Source: Azorinus chamasolen (lineage: Eukaryota > Mollusca > Bivalvia > Cardiida > Solecurtidae). Taken from it: a stretch of 64,000 bases of DNA. The notes beneath the pieces are model-generated. The model saw only the letters and a program-made list of their open reading frames with translations. It had not been told where the DNA came from and did not search any database. The DNA lies in NCBI GenBank assembly GCA_963576725.1, contig OY755237.1, positions 59,697,873 through 59,761,872 on the forward strand, read 5' to 3'. The translations under genes and the position numbers were made by a program. Positions 1-12,719 of this stretch are shown here, in pieces; positions within the stretch are counted from its first letter, which is position 1, and each line of letters starts with the position of its first letter.

Positions 1-1790
1 ATCTGAGCCGTCATCGTTTGCTTTTGATAATGCGTGAGAGGATTGTTTTCGCCTTCCCCCCGCCTTCCATGTGCCATAGGCCCTCCTAAGCCAACTCGCT
101 CGCTCTTGTCCTTTGAGCTACTCTGAACAGGGAGAGCTTCCGAATCTCTCCAGGTCTCGGGAATCTCTCCCCCGTCTAGATTCCTTGTTTCGGCTGGTAG
201 ACCTGGACGAATATTTCAATTTCAGGCTCGTAGTCGGCTGGATCATGTCCTCAGATCCATGGCTCTTTCCTCATCTCTCAGGCACCAGCCTCTTCTGACA
301 GCCATCCTGGGCTATTCGACCGGACCCCTTGCTGGATGCAAACAGCCTCAGGGCCTCCTTTCTGCTCAAGCGGTAGGAAAATGGGAGTTGTCTCCAATAT
401 AGACCTTTTAGCTGCTGCTCTATCAGTAGAGCTAGCTTTGGTCTTTTTGCTCTTACCAAGCGTCTTTCCTGCCAAATGGGACGTTAATCCGCCCGTGCCT
501 TTCAAGACATCTCCACGGTTGAATTGCGGGCGGGTCCCTTTGCATCGGAGATTCTTTTCAGAGGCAAAATTAAGGAGAAGGAACAGGTAGACAAGACTTC
601 TCCAAGGAGTTCTCAAGTATCTTGCCCTTTTTCTTGGAAGATCCCAAAGTCCCGTTGCGATTTGCAAACCTTCTAAGGGCCTTTCTAAGCCCCAGAGGAA
701 ACATGGTCTTAAGAACAAGCCATTTTCTCCCCTTCAGTGGGGTTCGGCCAAGAGCCGTATTAGACCAGTCCATGTTCCCCCACCTCGGACAGGCGGCCCA
801 GATATTTCCCCGCTTCCACCCTTAGGGTTCTGGCCCTTTGATGCAACAGCTCTAGGAACTCGCTCTTTCTGCACCCACTTCTATCCGACTTTCCATTCTT
901 GTGGACACCAGACTGCTTCACTTTGTGTGGCGCAATATCACACGGGATCCTTGGGCCCTCTCTATTGTAGAGGCAGACTATCATATCCCTCTGGACAGCC
1001 TCCTATGTCCAGGGTCCCTATTCATCAGTTGTCAGATCATGCAAACATACCGGACTCTGTGTCCTCGCTTCTCGCAAAAGGGGCAATAGAAAGGGTACTG
1101 AATTAGGATTTCTCGTCTTTATCACGTTCCATAGAAAATTGGCGCATTTTGACCGATCGTCAACCTTTCTACTCTAAACAAGTACGTAAAGGTCAAACCT
1201 TTCAAGATGGAGACTATCGCTGCCATTCGGCTGGCTATTCCATGGATTTCTCGGATGCATATTTTCATCTCCTGATTCACCCAGCAGACAGACACCTATT
1301 GCGCTTCTGTCGTGGGGGTACCGTTTACTTGTTCCGGGCATTGCCCTTTGACTCATTACGGCCCCTAGAGATTTCACAAAACCCATGGGGGTTTTAGCGA
1401 CCTATCTGCAGCAGAATGGTGTCACTCTGATTCAGTACCCCGACTTGTCTCAGTTAGAACTAGTACTGAATCCGGAGAAATCGGATCTTATCCCATCGAA
1501 AGATTTCATCTTTGTGGGACTGAATTTCCTTACTCTAACACAATCAGGATCTCTTACACAACGGGGGGTACCCTGCATCCCTTTTCGGCCAAAAGGGCCA
1601 CTGCTTAGAAGCAGGTCCTATCAGCTCAGTCTCAACCCTATCCACTTGCTGGGCATTTTTAAATCACGCCCGTTGAATAAGACCCTTAGGGCTGCGTCTT
1701 CCTTTTATCTGCGCTATTTTGCAACCCCACAGAACAACCAACCGGTACGTTCTCTAGGTCTGCTTGTGGCCTGTCAAACAGTTGTATAAC
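1..1790 (+). mobile_element. DIRS-like retrotransposon fragment, RT part
   Basis: Degenerate coding on the plus strand: FSDAYFHLLIHPADRHLLRF then GTVYLFRALPF, MGVLATYLQQNGVTLIQYPD, and LVLNPEKSDLIPSKDFIFVG with LNFLT (to about 1540). Known: DIRS-type RTs show DLKDAYFHVPIHP..RFLRF, the aspartate box before LLH and LGLVLNPEKSDLxPSxxFxFxG. Upstream sequence (1-1100) is proline/serine-rich remnants without a clean frame. Stops and frameshifts are numerous and no termini were seen; the left end lies outside the window. Confidence 0.65.
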
Positions 1791-1799
1791 CCCCCATGG

Positions 1800-2629
1800 C
1801 TTGCACTTTTCTAATGGTCGTCGGTTCGACCTTTTTGGAAAATTATCATTCAGAAGAATCTACTAGCATCTACTAACACGTACAATACTAAGCATATGCC
1901 CTTGATTTAATATGAACCACATATGTGAAGTACTGTTTTGAGTTATCACGTCAGATCAAGTGTTGACAAAAAAGTATGACATTTCATTTTGGATGAATCA
2001 AGGGCAGATAACTCTAGACAGTGATCTGATTCAACCCAAAAACTATAGGCATTTTCCTCTGATCATACTAAGCTTATGTCTTTAATATGAAACCAATATG
2101 TGAAGTTCTATTTTGAGTTATCGCGTCACATTAAAAGTGTTAACGGGTGGACGGACAAGCAGATAGACAGATGGATTGACGGACATACAGATGGACAGAA
2201 TTTGTGATTTCTTTGGGCTCCTGCATTTTCAATACAGGGCCCTAATGATTATATTCAGCGCCTTATGCAAAGGACACATATAACTGAAAAAAAGCTTGTT
2301 AATGTATATTAAGGCTAGGTTGTTTCTTTTTTACAATTACACGGGAGATAAATGTTGCTGTTTTCAGTTCAAAATTATCTAATTTTTTTTAAACATGTTG
2401 ATCGACATAAAATCTAATAATTTTAAGCAATGTGGTTTGAGAACATGTAATTTTGGACTCCATGATCTCTTGTATACAAAAACATAAAAGACGTAATATT
2501 ACGAATTCAGGGGCAGATAATAAATCGCATACTGTAAGCTTAATCAGCATCCATATTACATCCAACAAGTGACATTCGATGGAGGGTATATTACGCTTTA
2601 CAGTGATATAGGCGTCATAAAATCCTGCT
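1800..2629. other. non-coding repeat stretch
   Basis: Two diverged units of about 165 bp (1870-2040, 2050-2200) share ATATGTGAAGT.CT.TTTTGAG, followed by a GGACGGACAAGCAGATAGAC run. From 2230 to 2629 nothing is recognised. Confidence 0.6.
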
Positions 2630-3770
2630 AGGGGGGCCTAGGGTACAGCTTGCCTTCAGTCTATTGATGCTGGCGGTCAAAATCAAAACAGGTCTGGATT
2701 CTGAGGCACGATCAAAACAACACCGAGGGAAGCGATGCTCCTTTTTCCATCACTCTAGAGCAACGTGAAAGATAGGAAGGTGAGGAAGAGTGGCTGACTG
2801 AAACCGCCTTAAATGAAACCTGCCTAGATGAAAATAAGTCCTCTGTCGAATTGAGGCCATCCAATAGGTACAGAAGAGACCGGGCCGAGCAGCGATTCTG
2901 CTGTCCGAAAAGAGACAAAAGGACTGGGGTAGGGTATCCGCCACTCGTTTTAGGGGAGATTTCGTGTTGGAGTCCGTAAGGAAATTAAGTCCCACAAAGA
3001 TGAAAATTTTCGATCGGATAAAATCCGATTTCTCAGGGGTCAGTACAAGTCCCAACTGAGGCACGACCTTCCAGCTGTAGCTCAGGTCCAGAAGAAGTGA
3101 CTGACGAATAAGCTGTATTGGAGTCCGTAAGGATATTAAGTCCAACAAAGATGAACTCTTTCGATGGGATGAGATCCGATTTCTCCGGGTTCAGTACAAT
3201 TCCAAACTGAGACATGACCTTCCAGCTGTCCAGAAGTAGTCCCTGACTAATGGGCTGGTGAAGCAGTCGATCATCGAAATACAGAATCGGAGTGATAAAA
3301 CACTGTAGGAGATACGAACGACTCTCATGAGTTTGATGAAAACCTTTACAATAAAGCGGGTCCAAGTGTCCCGATAAATGTTTTGCCAAGCTGTGGCAAG
3401 GTGAAGCAGTCTGATGCCCACAGGAATGCAAAGTCGAATCGGAGGGGAAGAAAAGAGATTGATTTTTTTGCCTTTCTTCCCAAGAGCTTTGGGGCGTAGT
3501 AGGCTTGCGTTTAGACCTTATGGAAAATTCAGGAACCTAGACCGCATGTGTGAGGGTTCCTTGGGGAAGCCCTTCCTGCAAGCCCTTCTCCTTATATTTA
3601 CCTCACAAAAGGATTCGGGGGCAAAGGGAGACTCCCACAGTTCTTCTTTCGACGTGTTCTGCAGGGCAGACGCAGACTGCAGGAAGATATCATGGCCACA
3701 ATGGAGCATTTCCCATGAGCCATAGGCCAAAGGCCAGCTCCACTGAAAGGGCCACAGACAGGAGGTCGAC

Positions 3771-4553
3771 TATACGGACGTTATTGCAACAAGGTATTTC
3801 TCATCCAGAATGCTATGGTGACGTTATCTGCAAACTTAGGAAACTTCGGAGTCATATCCATTTTCATGATTTGTTTAATAAACGCATTAATACTTTTAGG
3901 AAGAAAGATTATGACCCCATTATATTGCAACACACTGAATGTTCGGTTATTGATCCCTTTAAGTCGGTAGCTACGCTTCCCTCTTTGCTTGCACGATGAC
4001 AGGCCGGGGGGTAGTACTCTACGATGGTATACTCTTAAACCAAGAAACGGGATGAGTTTACCAGACTGGTGTATTGCCATTTCTCTGTTGTGCCCTTAAC
4101 GACTTTTCCACAGTTGCTCTGACTTCAGCAAAGTCACTGAGTACATATTTGACGGACTTTCACAGTTGTTGTCATGCTACGTTATAATATTGTCCTGTGT
4201 TTACCTTCTCCTATGTTGTTGGGAAGTCTGGTGGGGATACATTTATTTACACTATTTGTTAAGCTAGAGTGACTTTGAGATAAGTGTGAGGGTAGGAATT
4301 CCGTGAACCGGTTAAAACTCCAAGTGGTAGTTTTGCCACTGACCGTTCCAAGGCGGTACTCTCTTTGTCACCATTGCTTTTGTGTTTGTTTTGTGTCTTT
4401 GTGCCTTTGTATTTGTGCTTATATGTGTTTTTGTCTCGAGTGTTTGTGTGTGTGCGTGTGTGTAAATGCGGATGTGTAGATGTGTTGATTGCTTTCAGTT
4501 GGTGTTTTGGTGTTGGGTGTCTTTTCCTGCATCACTTTACTACTTTTTCATTT
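3771..4553 (+). mobile_element. Naiad PLE 3' fragment nested in DIRS element
   Basis: Starts in the last coding block (LLQQGISHPECYGDVICKLR), has one frameshift before the C-terminus, then the tail with GTTCCAAGGCGGTACTCTC and a GT-rich stretch, ending ACTACTTTTTCATTTA. DIRS-derived sequence flanks it on both sides (to 3770 and from 4554), so it is a 5'-truncated insertion into that element. Confidence 0.8.
4012..4075 (+). promoter_or_regulatory. decayed SECIS-like hairpin in Naiad fragment
   Basis: Same layout as at 21034-21098 (TGGTA..CTC paired with GAG..TACCA, AAA loop), but the quartet ATGA has become ACGA, which would abolish SECIS function. It lies in a dead 5'-truncated copy. Confidence 0.5.
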
Positions 4554-4809
4554 AGAAACTCCATAGGTCTGGATGAGTTAGGGAGATTCCCTTTTTCGGC
4601 CAAGACAAGCTTAAATGAGGACAGAGATCCTTTTAAAGAACGTTTTAGGTGCCTAGTGCTGACAGAAAGTCGGATGATCCTGAAGCAGTCCTCACACATC
4701 TTGTCAAAAGAAAAAGATAGAGGCTCAGACACATCTAAGGCCGAGTGTCATATTCCCTAACAATAGGGTCATCATGGCCCTGATATCGCTCACCGGACAA
4801 ACATAGGAG

Positions 4810-5162
4810 AAGAGTTAATAAATTTTCACAACATGTTTCTATAGAAAACTGACCACCTGGGGTGGACCAATTTAGCCCCAGGGGCATAATTCATAGAACT
4901 GTTGTAGAGTACCTCAAGATCATGCTATGTGCCAAATACGAAAGTTCAGAACGTTCAAGATTTTAGAGAAGAAGATTTTCAAAGTTTTCACAATATGTTT
5001 CCATATAAACAAGGCAACTTGGGCATAGTCAATTTTGACCCAGGGGCATAATTTCTATAAATTTTGAAGAAGACTTGAAGTTGATGATATGTGCGAAAAA
5101 TAAAATATGAGAACTTATCAGCTTCAGAGGGGAACATTTTCAAAGTTTTCACTATATGTTTT
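4810..5162 (-). repeat. 160-170 bp tandem repeat, left part
   Basis: Two units with GACCACCTGGGGTGGACCAA and CATGCTATGTGCCAAAT. The same array resumes at 10199-10410 behind long-inverted-repeat element 1, and a longer array in the other orientation is at 62810-63785. Confidence 0.8.
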
Positions 5163-6884
5163 ACCCCGGGGCCAGAAAGGGTTACCGTGCACCCCCGTCT
5201 GACTTTTTTCATGGTGTTTGGTAGGGTCTGCTGAATGGAAATCAAAATTGTTCCCATGAAAAAACTCATTCCTGCTATGGGTGTTCTACTGTTTCCATGG
5301 CAACCAGTTGTTATGACAACGGCGGTGGGTAAAGGCTATGATGTAGTATATCTATGCTATTCGAGACACTAAGAGTTTGAAACTGGTGCCAAACTAAAGG
5401 TAAGACATTGGTCTTTAATTAAGAATATGTTTTTGTTAATTATCTTATTTGCATAATCATGAATATTAATGAAAACCCCGTAAAATGAAGGAAAAAAGAC
5501 TAGAAGATGGTGAAAACTAGATCTGAAATCACCTGTGATGGTCCAAATACACCCAAATATGTTTTTTATACATGAAACATCCCCAAGGAGTATATTGTTT
5601 AAAACAAAATCGTGTCTCCATGGCTTATTTGCATTTGTTTTGCGTTTTTGAGTATCCATAGCAGAGGTACGTCCGGATAGCGTAAGCACATAGAGAATAT
5701 GGCATTATATCTCAAGGCCTTCGAGAGATGTTAGCTAACACTATAAACTTGTTACCAAACATAAAATAAATACACTGGTATTTGATTTAAAATGTATTGT
5801 AGTTAATAAGTTCATTAGCATATTCATGAATATTAATGAGAACATCCTAAAATTAGAGAAAAGGTCAGGGAAATGGTGAAAACTAGAACTGAAATCACTA
5901 ATAATACTCCAAATCGATAGAGATAATTATGATCTTATACATTAAACCATCTCATTGAGAGTAATAAAAGTGGAATTAGAATGGACAGTAACAGAGAGAA
6001 ATCATGGCTTAGTGGTGTCTAACTGGTGACATACAATTAACTTTGAACTAATCTAAGCATGTATTATTCGGCATATTTACAAATCATTATATCATTGTCG
6101 CCTTAGTATATGTACAAAACATTATGTCCCTGAATACTGTAAATAATGTCTCAACCGGTTTACAGAAAAATACATCACCATATCGGTATGCATTATAATG
6201 CAAGTTTAGTCCCAATGATAACCAGTGTCTTCAAATATCCCTATTTTTCATCTTCATTATGTGCCTCAAATTACAGAATGTCTACCATGACTTGTGGAGG
6301 TAAATAATCGCAGACTCATAATGGAATGGTCCAAGATCCACATTGACATGGCTCCAGTCATGTGATTTTTAGTCTGGGGGTATTACTGGATAGGCTATAT
6401 GTGAGCACCTGATTGATGACCCATTAAATGTGTCGGACTAAGCAAATCAATGTGGTTGCAAAGATACCATGTCAATGTTATGCAAATCATTAATTGGCTT
6501 ATCTTCGCGCGTCTCCTTAGCAGCAGTTTCAATTCAGCGTACATTGTGCATGTGAACGAGTCTTATTCACCAATTAGATCAGCTTAAACATCCCAAGTTT
6601 ACAAGACTTACTAGTGGAGTTACGAATCTCGGTCTCTTTCCAGTAGTTATTTGGTGACACATACCCTTTTCCTTAAATGTACTTGTAGAATCACAGTAAG
6701 CATGAAGACCCAACATAGCATTCACACATTAGAAGCTGTCAGTGTAATCAAACAGTATGAAAATGTTGGCTAGCGTTCTTTCATGAACAGTCGTGCAGTC
6801 TTGTTCTCTGGCTAAAACCTGATATCAGTTTCTTCTTGAGTCGACTTAAAAACAGCTTTACTGTATGCTTTACAAATTACTTGT

Positions 6885-7115
6885 GTGGTGTGGTGGTATA
6901 GTGTAACGCACTTGACTGCCGGTCCGGAGGTCCGGGGTTCTAATCCCTGTCCCTCCCGGAAATTTCAGAGACGCTTTTCAGTATCTCTCACCCGCACCTC
7001 CTCTCCACCCGGGGATTAAAGTGGGTACCTGTGAAGGTCACTAGCCGGTACTGCGGCTGCATTATTGCGCCATATGTTAGCAATGCTCAATACTGTAGGC
7101 GAATGAATCAATGAC
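6885..7115 (+). mobile_element. tRNA-derived SINE
   Basis: Box A-like TGGTATAGTGTAACGCA and box B GGGGTTCTAATCCC are about 35 bp apart, as in a tRNA, followed by a body with CCGGTACTGCGGCTGCATTA. The cloverleaf end is not conserved, so it is a SINE and not a tRNA gene. It lies inside long-inverted-repeat element 1. Confidence 0.65.
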
Positions 7116-7247
7116 CAGGGGAGTACGTTTACAGTCGACTGAGCGGTCTTTTGGACTGAAAGTAGACTATAACTAGGTACTTTATTTCTAGTTTTATTTA
7201 CTTTAATACGTTGCCTCATGTTGTCATCGTTCATCAAAAAACGTTCC

Positions 7248-7900
7248 AGTCAGCAGGTTTCTTTGTATCCTACCCTTACACTTGCAGCTTTTCTGAAGCC
7301 CCATTTCCTCATTCTCTCCATATGTTTTTAGTTTTCCTGATACATATCTTACATGAATATTTTCAGGCGTCATGTTGAAAAGTCTTTCAGATATTTGTTT
7401 GAAGATGCCTGAATATCTCGCATTGAATGAAATAAAGCATTCCTGACTTCTTTTACAATGTGTTTCTCATCTTGTGTTGATGAATTTGTCATGTCTACTT
7501 CTTCTATTAGGTATTCAGTTCCTTTGACGTATAGTATTTTGCTAAACAGCCTCCAGCATAACCAATGCTGAACGACACTGGTGCTTCATGAGATCCCCAC
7601 GATCGATATCCACACATGACCCTTATGACTGATTTAGTAATTGCACTCAACTATGTCCGTACTGCCAGTATACTAACACCGAACCTGCCATTATCTTCAA
7701 ATCAGTCTTTAACAACTCGAGGAACCGTGGGTGGGTTTCCAGCCTGTTGTTTATAAAAGCTTCTTTAGCGTTTGTGTGGCGTCAGGAAAACGTCGCCCCG
7801 TACTTCATTATCAGTGTTGTTATACCTTCTGATCCTTCGAGATCATGAATTTCAGTACATCTTGTTCTGAAAATTGAATACCGCTTAAGCCGGTGCTAGG
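7248..7900 (-). pseudogene. degraded coding region inside long-inverted-repeat element 1
   Basis: Pieces on the minus strand: DLEGSEGITTLIMKYGATFS, KEAFINNRLETHPRFLELLK then TDLKIMAGSVLVYWQYGHS, LFSKILYVKGTEYLIEEVDM, EKHIVKEVRNALFHSMRDIQ and MTPENIHVRYVSGKLKTYGE, ending KCKGRIQRNLL. Codon-like continuity breaks at stops or slips between the pieces. I do not recognise the family. It could be the element's own gene or a passenger. Confidence 0.4.
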
Positions 7901-10198
7901 GGGCGTGACCAGTGTTGCACTTTCAATTACTGCTCATGAACAGACTCAATAAAACCGAGTCTGCAATTTTCTCTTTTTGTGTTGCAATTTTTGCTTTCGG
8001 GGGATCACCTCCCTTCAGAATTTATCTCCTACATTGGCCCTGAGAAAGACATCTTCATTTTGAACAGATTCTTTGACACACAATACAAATGATATTGAGC
8101 GCGAGATTGACATCGATCATTGCCACCTTGTAGGAAGTTGGTTGCGTTGGTTAACGCCCATTACAACGTTAGGCTAATTTGATACTCCAGAAAGAGGTGA
8201 GCGGATACAGAGAAAACCGGGTGCGATGCCCTACTACTTTCTCTGGTTCCATAATGGATTGAGGTTGAATTATGGAAGCATTCTGCTCTTGAAGCAGATG
8301 AAGAATATGAAGAAGTGGATGGTGTTTCTTAGAAGATTATGCTTCGATCTAAACTTACATTACGATTAAAACAGATGTGATGATAGTTAAATATATCACA
8401 CAGAATGGTCCACTGCTTAAACCCGTAGAAACATTCTTAACATTGAGGAGCAGAATCGAAATGAGGGATGGGTTTTCCGTTTCTCGTGTTATCATCAGTT
8501 TTTATTGAATTTGACATGATAATGTGTCATGCATTTTTGCCATGTATCTGTTTTTAGGAATGTGAAATGTATTGTTTCTAAAATTGTAGCTATGCATCAA
8601 CAGCATGCACTAACAACGTTTTGTACAGGTACTGAAAACAACAATGATATAATGGTTTGTAAATACATGTATGCTTTTGTTTGTAAATACATGTATGCGT
8701 CAAAAGCATTAGCCTCGATAAGTCTAATGCCACTTGTATGTTACAAAATACACCATTTAAAAAGCATTGTTTCATTTTTACTTTACAAATCAAGTTATAT
8801 TACTTTTAGATGTCCTCATCAATACTGGTAATTTACACGTCATTACAAAGGCCGAGACAACAGCCTACACATACTCCGTTTAGTTTACTTAATAAGTTTA
8901 AATTCTGGAGTCAATTATCTTAATAATTGTTTAAGTCAAACACTGGGTAAATAATTTCACGTTTTTTGTGATACCCTACTCATTTTTATGAATATAAAAG
9001 TAAGCAGATTTTAAAGTTTCATATCACACTTGGAAATTAAAACGCTATTTGTACTTTAACTGTTCATTTGTTTTCATACCAGAAAGGTGTACAGTCATGC
9101 CCGTATAAAGAAAATAACGGATACAGACACCATCTTTTGGTATAAAACCATAATTGAATCATAATTAATTTGAAAGCGGTTGAATTATTTCGGTATACTT
9201 TGACCAAACCGGATGGTTTGAAATTCGTTCTACAATTTTTAAATAATGTCCCTTCTTTTTGTTTGATTTAAGCATTAATATTCATGAATATGCTAATGAA
9301 CTGATTAACAACATGATATTCTTAATCAAAGACAATTGTATTTCTTATAATTATATTTGGTAACATGTTGATAATGTTAGCTCCCAGCTGCCCAAGGCCC
9401 TGTGATATAACGTTTTTACTTTCTCTATGCATTGACGCTGTCCGGACGTACATTTGCTATGGAAACTCTAAAATGCAGATTACCCATAGAGACACGTCTT
9501 TACATAGCATCAGCTAGATTACTCTCAATGAGATGGTTTTATGTATAAGAACATATCTCTATCGATTTGGAGCATTACAGGTGATTTCAGTTCTAGTTTT
9601 CACCATTTCCCTGTCTTTTTCTCTAATTTTAGGGGGTTCTCATTAATATTCATGAATATGCTAATACGCTACCCGGGCGTACCTCTGCTATCGATACTCA
9701 AAAACGCAATACAAATGCAAATAAGCCATAGAGACACGATTATGTTTTAAATAATACACTCCTTGGGGATGTTTTATGTATAAAAACATATTTGACTGTA
9801 TTTGGACCATCCCAGGTGATTTCAGATCTAGTTTTCACCATCTTCTAGTCTTTTTTCCTTCATTTTTTGGGTTTCTCATTAATATTCATGATTATGTAAA
9901 TGAGATAAGTAACAAAAACATATTCTTAATTAAAGACCAATGTCTAACCGTTAGTTTGGCACCAGTTTCAAACTCTTAGTGCCCCGAATAGCATAGATAT
10001 ACTACATTATAGCCTTTACCCACCGCCGTTGTCAAGACCACTAATTGTCATGGAAACGGTAGAAAAACCCATAGCAGGAATGAGTTTTTTCATGGGTACA
10101 ATTTTGATTTCCATTCAGCAGACCCTACCAAACACCCTGGTACCCATGAAAAAAAGTCAGATGGGGGTGCACGGTAACCCTTTCTGGCCCCGGGGTAT

Positions 10199-10410
10199 AG
10201 AAACTTTATAGAAAACTCGCCACACCTTAGTCGGTGTCAATTTGACCTCAGGGTCATAATGTCTAAAAAAATTGTAGAATACATGAAGTTGATGCTATGT
10301 GCAAATTATGAAAGCTAACAACCTTCCAGTTTCAGAGTGGAGGTTTTCACTATAAGTTTCTATATAAAACAAGGCACCTTGGAGCGGGGCCAATTTTGAC
10401 CCGAGGGACA
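10199..10410 (-). repeat. 160-170 bp tandem repeat, right part
   Basis: Continuation of 4810-5162 with GTCAATTTGACCTCAGGGTC and GATGCTATGTGCAAATTATG. Confidence 0.8.
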
Positions 10411-10439
10411 TAATGTATATAAAAGAGACAGAATTCCCG

Positions 10440-11340
10440 GTAGAAACGAGATGAATTTGGAGTTACCAACATTGTTGACTGCCCATCCTCTCTCACTCTC
10501 TATCCGTGTATAAAGTTTCACAGTTGTGCCTACAATACTTGAGAAGTTAAGTTGAGTTCCGGACAAAACTTGTTTATGAAAAGTAACATCGGAGAACAAC
10601 TCCCTCAAAAATAAATTTAAAGTTACAACCCTTGTTGACTGCCCATCCTCTCTCACTCTCTATCCGTGTATAAAGTTTCACAGTTGTGCCTACAATACTT
10701 GAGAAGTTAAGTTGAGTTCCGGACAAAACTTGTTTATGAAAAGTAACATCGGAGAACAACTCCCTCAAAAATAAATTTAAAGTTACAACCCTTGTTGACT
10801 GCCCATCCTCGCATCACCAACTATTCATATACAATGTTTAACGGTTTTGCCTACAATACTTGGGAAGTTATGCTCTGGACAAACAAGAATGGTTAAAGGA
10901 ACACATGTGTCACCTGGGAGAATCGACTGACAGACAGGCAGACAAGCCAGACAGGCAGACAACGGAAAACGGATCGCTATGTTACACACTGCCTTTCGGC
11001 AGGTGACGCAAAAACTGCTTATAAAAAGTAGCAAAGGGGAATAAATCCCTCAAAAATGGATTAAGAAGCACATCCTCTGTTGACTGCACATCCTCGCATC
11101 GCCCTCAATCCACATTTACAGTTGCACGGTTGTGCCTACACTAATTATGAAGTTATGCTCCAGACAAAATAATTCTGAAAAGTAAATATGGGGAATAACT
11201 CCTTGAAAAATGAATTAAGAGTTTCAACCAAAGTTGACTGCACATCCGCTCATCACCCTCTATCCATAAAGTTTCACAATTGTACCTATAATACTTCAGG
11301 AGTAATATTCAAGACAAAAATACGTACGGACAGAAGGAAG
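10440..11340. repeat. 160-bp tandem repeat array
   Basis: Units begin GCCCATCCTC at 10481, 10641 and 10801, with further diverged units near 11090 and 11240. Each has GTTTCACAGTTGTGCCTAC and TCCCTCAAAAATAAATT. The units at 10481-10640 and 10641-10800 are identical base for base. Confidence 0.9.
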
Positions 11341-11892
11341 GACACTCGCGATTCAAACATAGCAAAGTTTGAGTATCAAAACTTGGTCAATACAACACTG
11401 AATCGACTCCGGTGGTGAAAGATTACACGGAAGCTGACTGCTAACAATACACGGGAGGCTTAATTTTATGCACATAAATGGACAACCGGAAATAACCAAT
11501 GAATATAGCATGCTTGGGGAAAAGTCTAAGTTGGTCGCGGCTATGCGGGTTAGCCGTGTCTTATCTACCGGTTGGACTTCTATTTACTCTGGTTTCAAGG
11601 TAGATAATATTGGCCTAAGGCAGACATCAAAGTATGAAACGTTTTTTGCTACCACAACATCGAGTGTCAATATTGTGATCGTGAGGCATCTCATATTTTA
11701 ATTGTTGTTTAACCGTTTTTCCAATGTAACGCTGTTTCACACATTTGCAAATAGAAAAGAGCCAGCTCAGACGGCTTCTATAGGAGCAATTTGATCCGGG
11801 TTTGCTCTGTTTACTCATGGCATTATAAAAGAGCTAACGTTACAGTACCCAATATCCAAAATTAATATGTAACTCTGTCATTATAAACAAGA

Positions 11893-12152
11893 TGTGTTTG
11901 TGAAACATTATGCCCCCGACCTTAAACCCTGAAGGATGACCTTGACTTTTGACCCATGGACCAGGGAGTTGAACGCGATGCATCGTCTTTGTGCGGTGTA
12001 CATTTGTGCCAGGTTATTTTGAAATCCATTCTGACAAAAAAAAATATTAAAGGGTCACGGAATTTGGGACGGACGGACGGATGGATGGAATGACAGACGG
12101 ACGGACGGACGAACAATGCGATTACTAAATGCCCGCCGTTGGGGGCATAAAA
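11893..12152. repeat. 250-bp dispersed repeat (copy 1)
   Basis: AAGATGTGTTTGTGAAACAT...ATGCCCCCGACC, TTGTGCCAGGTTATTTTGAA, a GACGGACGG run, then ATGCCCGCCGTTGGGGGCAT. A second copy is at 56683-56947. Confidence 0.9.
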
Positions 12153-12424
12153 TCAGCTCATTAATATTCATCATGTCATTATTTCTAAAACATATATTAT
12201 TAAGGAAAGAGTTAAACTCTTTGAAAGCAAGATAAAAGTTTACTGACATTTGCAAACGGTGTAGACCAACGTAACCAGGCTCCAAAAGGAGCCCTCTGAC
12301 CAAAGTCTTTACTGCCTGTCATTCAAATCATCTAGAAAATGTAAGCCTTTTAAAGTGCATTTAGTCTACAAGATTAAAGAGCATAGTTAGACAGAGTTCC
12401 AGTTCTCTAAACGTCAATGGGTAC

Positions 12425-12528
12425 CTGAAGTGTGGCTTGCAAATAGCTTGCACTGAATCTCCGTTCCCATTCAGCTCTACCTTGTTTTGTCCTCAGGATT
12501 ATATGACCATCTTCGAGACCAACATCAG
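12425..12528 (-). CDS. RNF213: RNF213-like gene, exon with TKQGRAEWERRF block
   Basis: Seen: a 104-nt exon with acceptor TTTTTTATACAG and donor GTACCC. It encodes (A)DVGLEDGHIILRTKQ, GRAEWERRFSASYLQATLQ, with no stop in the required phase. Known: in human RNF213 the corresponding place reads STKEMRNNWEKEIAAVISPEL, so the TK..R..WE..F pattern is kept but overall identity is lower than in the other three exons. Inference: the phase-1/phase-2 join to the exon 18.3 kb away, the consensus splice sites and the collinear order support it as the next exon. No later exon was recognised between 1 and 12424. Confidence 0.72.
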
Positions 12529-12719
12529 CTGTATAAAAAATGAATTAACCGTTTATCCTCATGAATAATAATATGAGAAATAAATATTAAATAGCTGCAT
12601 TTTTATAACGGCATATTAACACACAACTAGAGTTCGTTTTTTAGAAAAACACATGTCTCCCCCCGGTTCCCCGCCCCCGCACCCAATAGAGGAGTGAATT
12701 CACCCCCTGGCAACCTCCA

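Larger units (their letters stand above)
2630..4810 (-). mobile_element. DIRS-like fragment, rearranged, with nested Naiad piece
   Basis: The minus strand carries LGLVLTPEKSDFIRSK, FIFVGLNFLTDSN and a second, partly duplicated copy with GIVLNPEKSDLIPSKEFIFV at 3115-3260. Upstream (3420-3770 and 4554-4800) is the low-complexity region seen also at 24230-25160. The RT piece 2957-3110 and 3115-3260 is a tandem duplication of about 150 bp with roughly 80-85% identity by eye. A Naiad fragment (3771-4553) interrupts it. Confidence 0.65.
5163..10198. mobile_element. long-inverted-repeat element 1 (5.0 kb)
   Basis: Ends CCCCGGGGCCAGAAAGGG, then TTACCGTGCACCCCC and GACTTTTTTTCATGG, mirrored at 10110-10198, flanked by TA on both sides. 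Arms are about 800-950 bp (5163-5970 and 9250-10198), each with two or three subrepeats of about 370 bp that share ATTTGCATAATCATGAATATTAATGA. Both flanks (4810-5162 and 10199-10410) belong to one 160-170 bp tandem array, so the insertion site is clear. The interior (5970-9250) holds a SINE at 6885 and coding remnants at 7248-7900. Confidence 0.75.

Noticed and set aside
6888..6960. Possible tRNA genes (also at 15630-15708, 28893, 53845)
   Set aside because: Boxes A and B are present but acceptor stems and anticodon arms are not; unrelated bodies follow, so they are SINEs.
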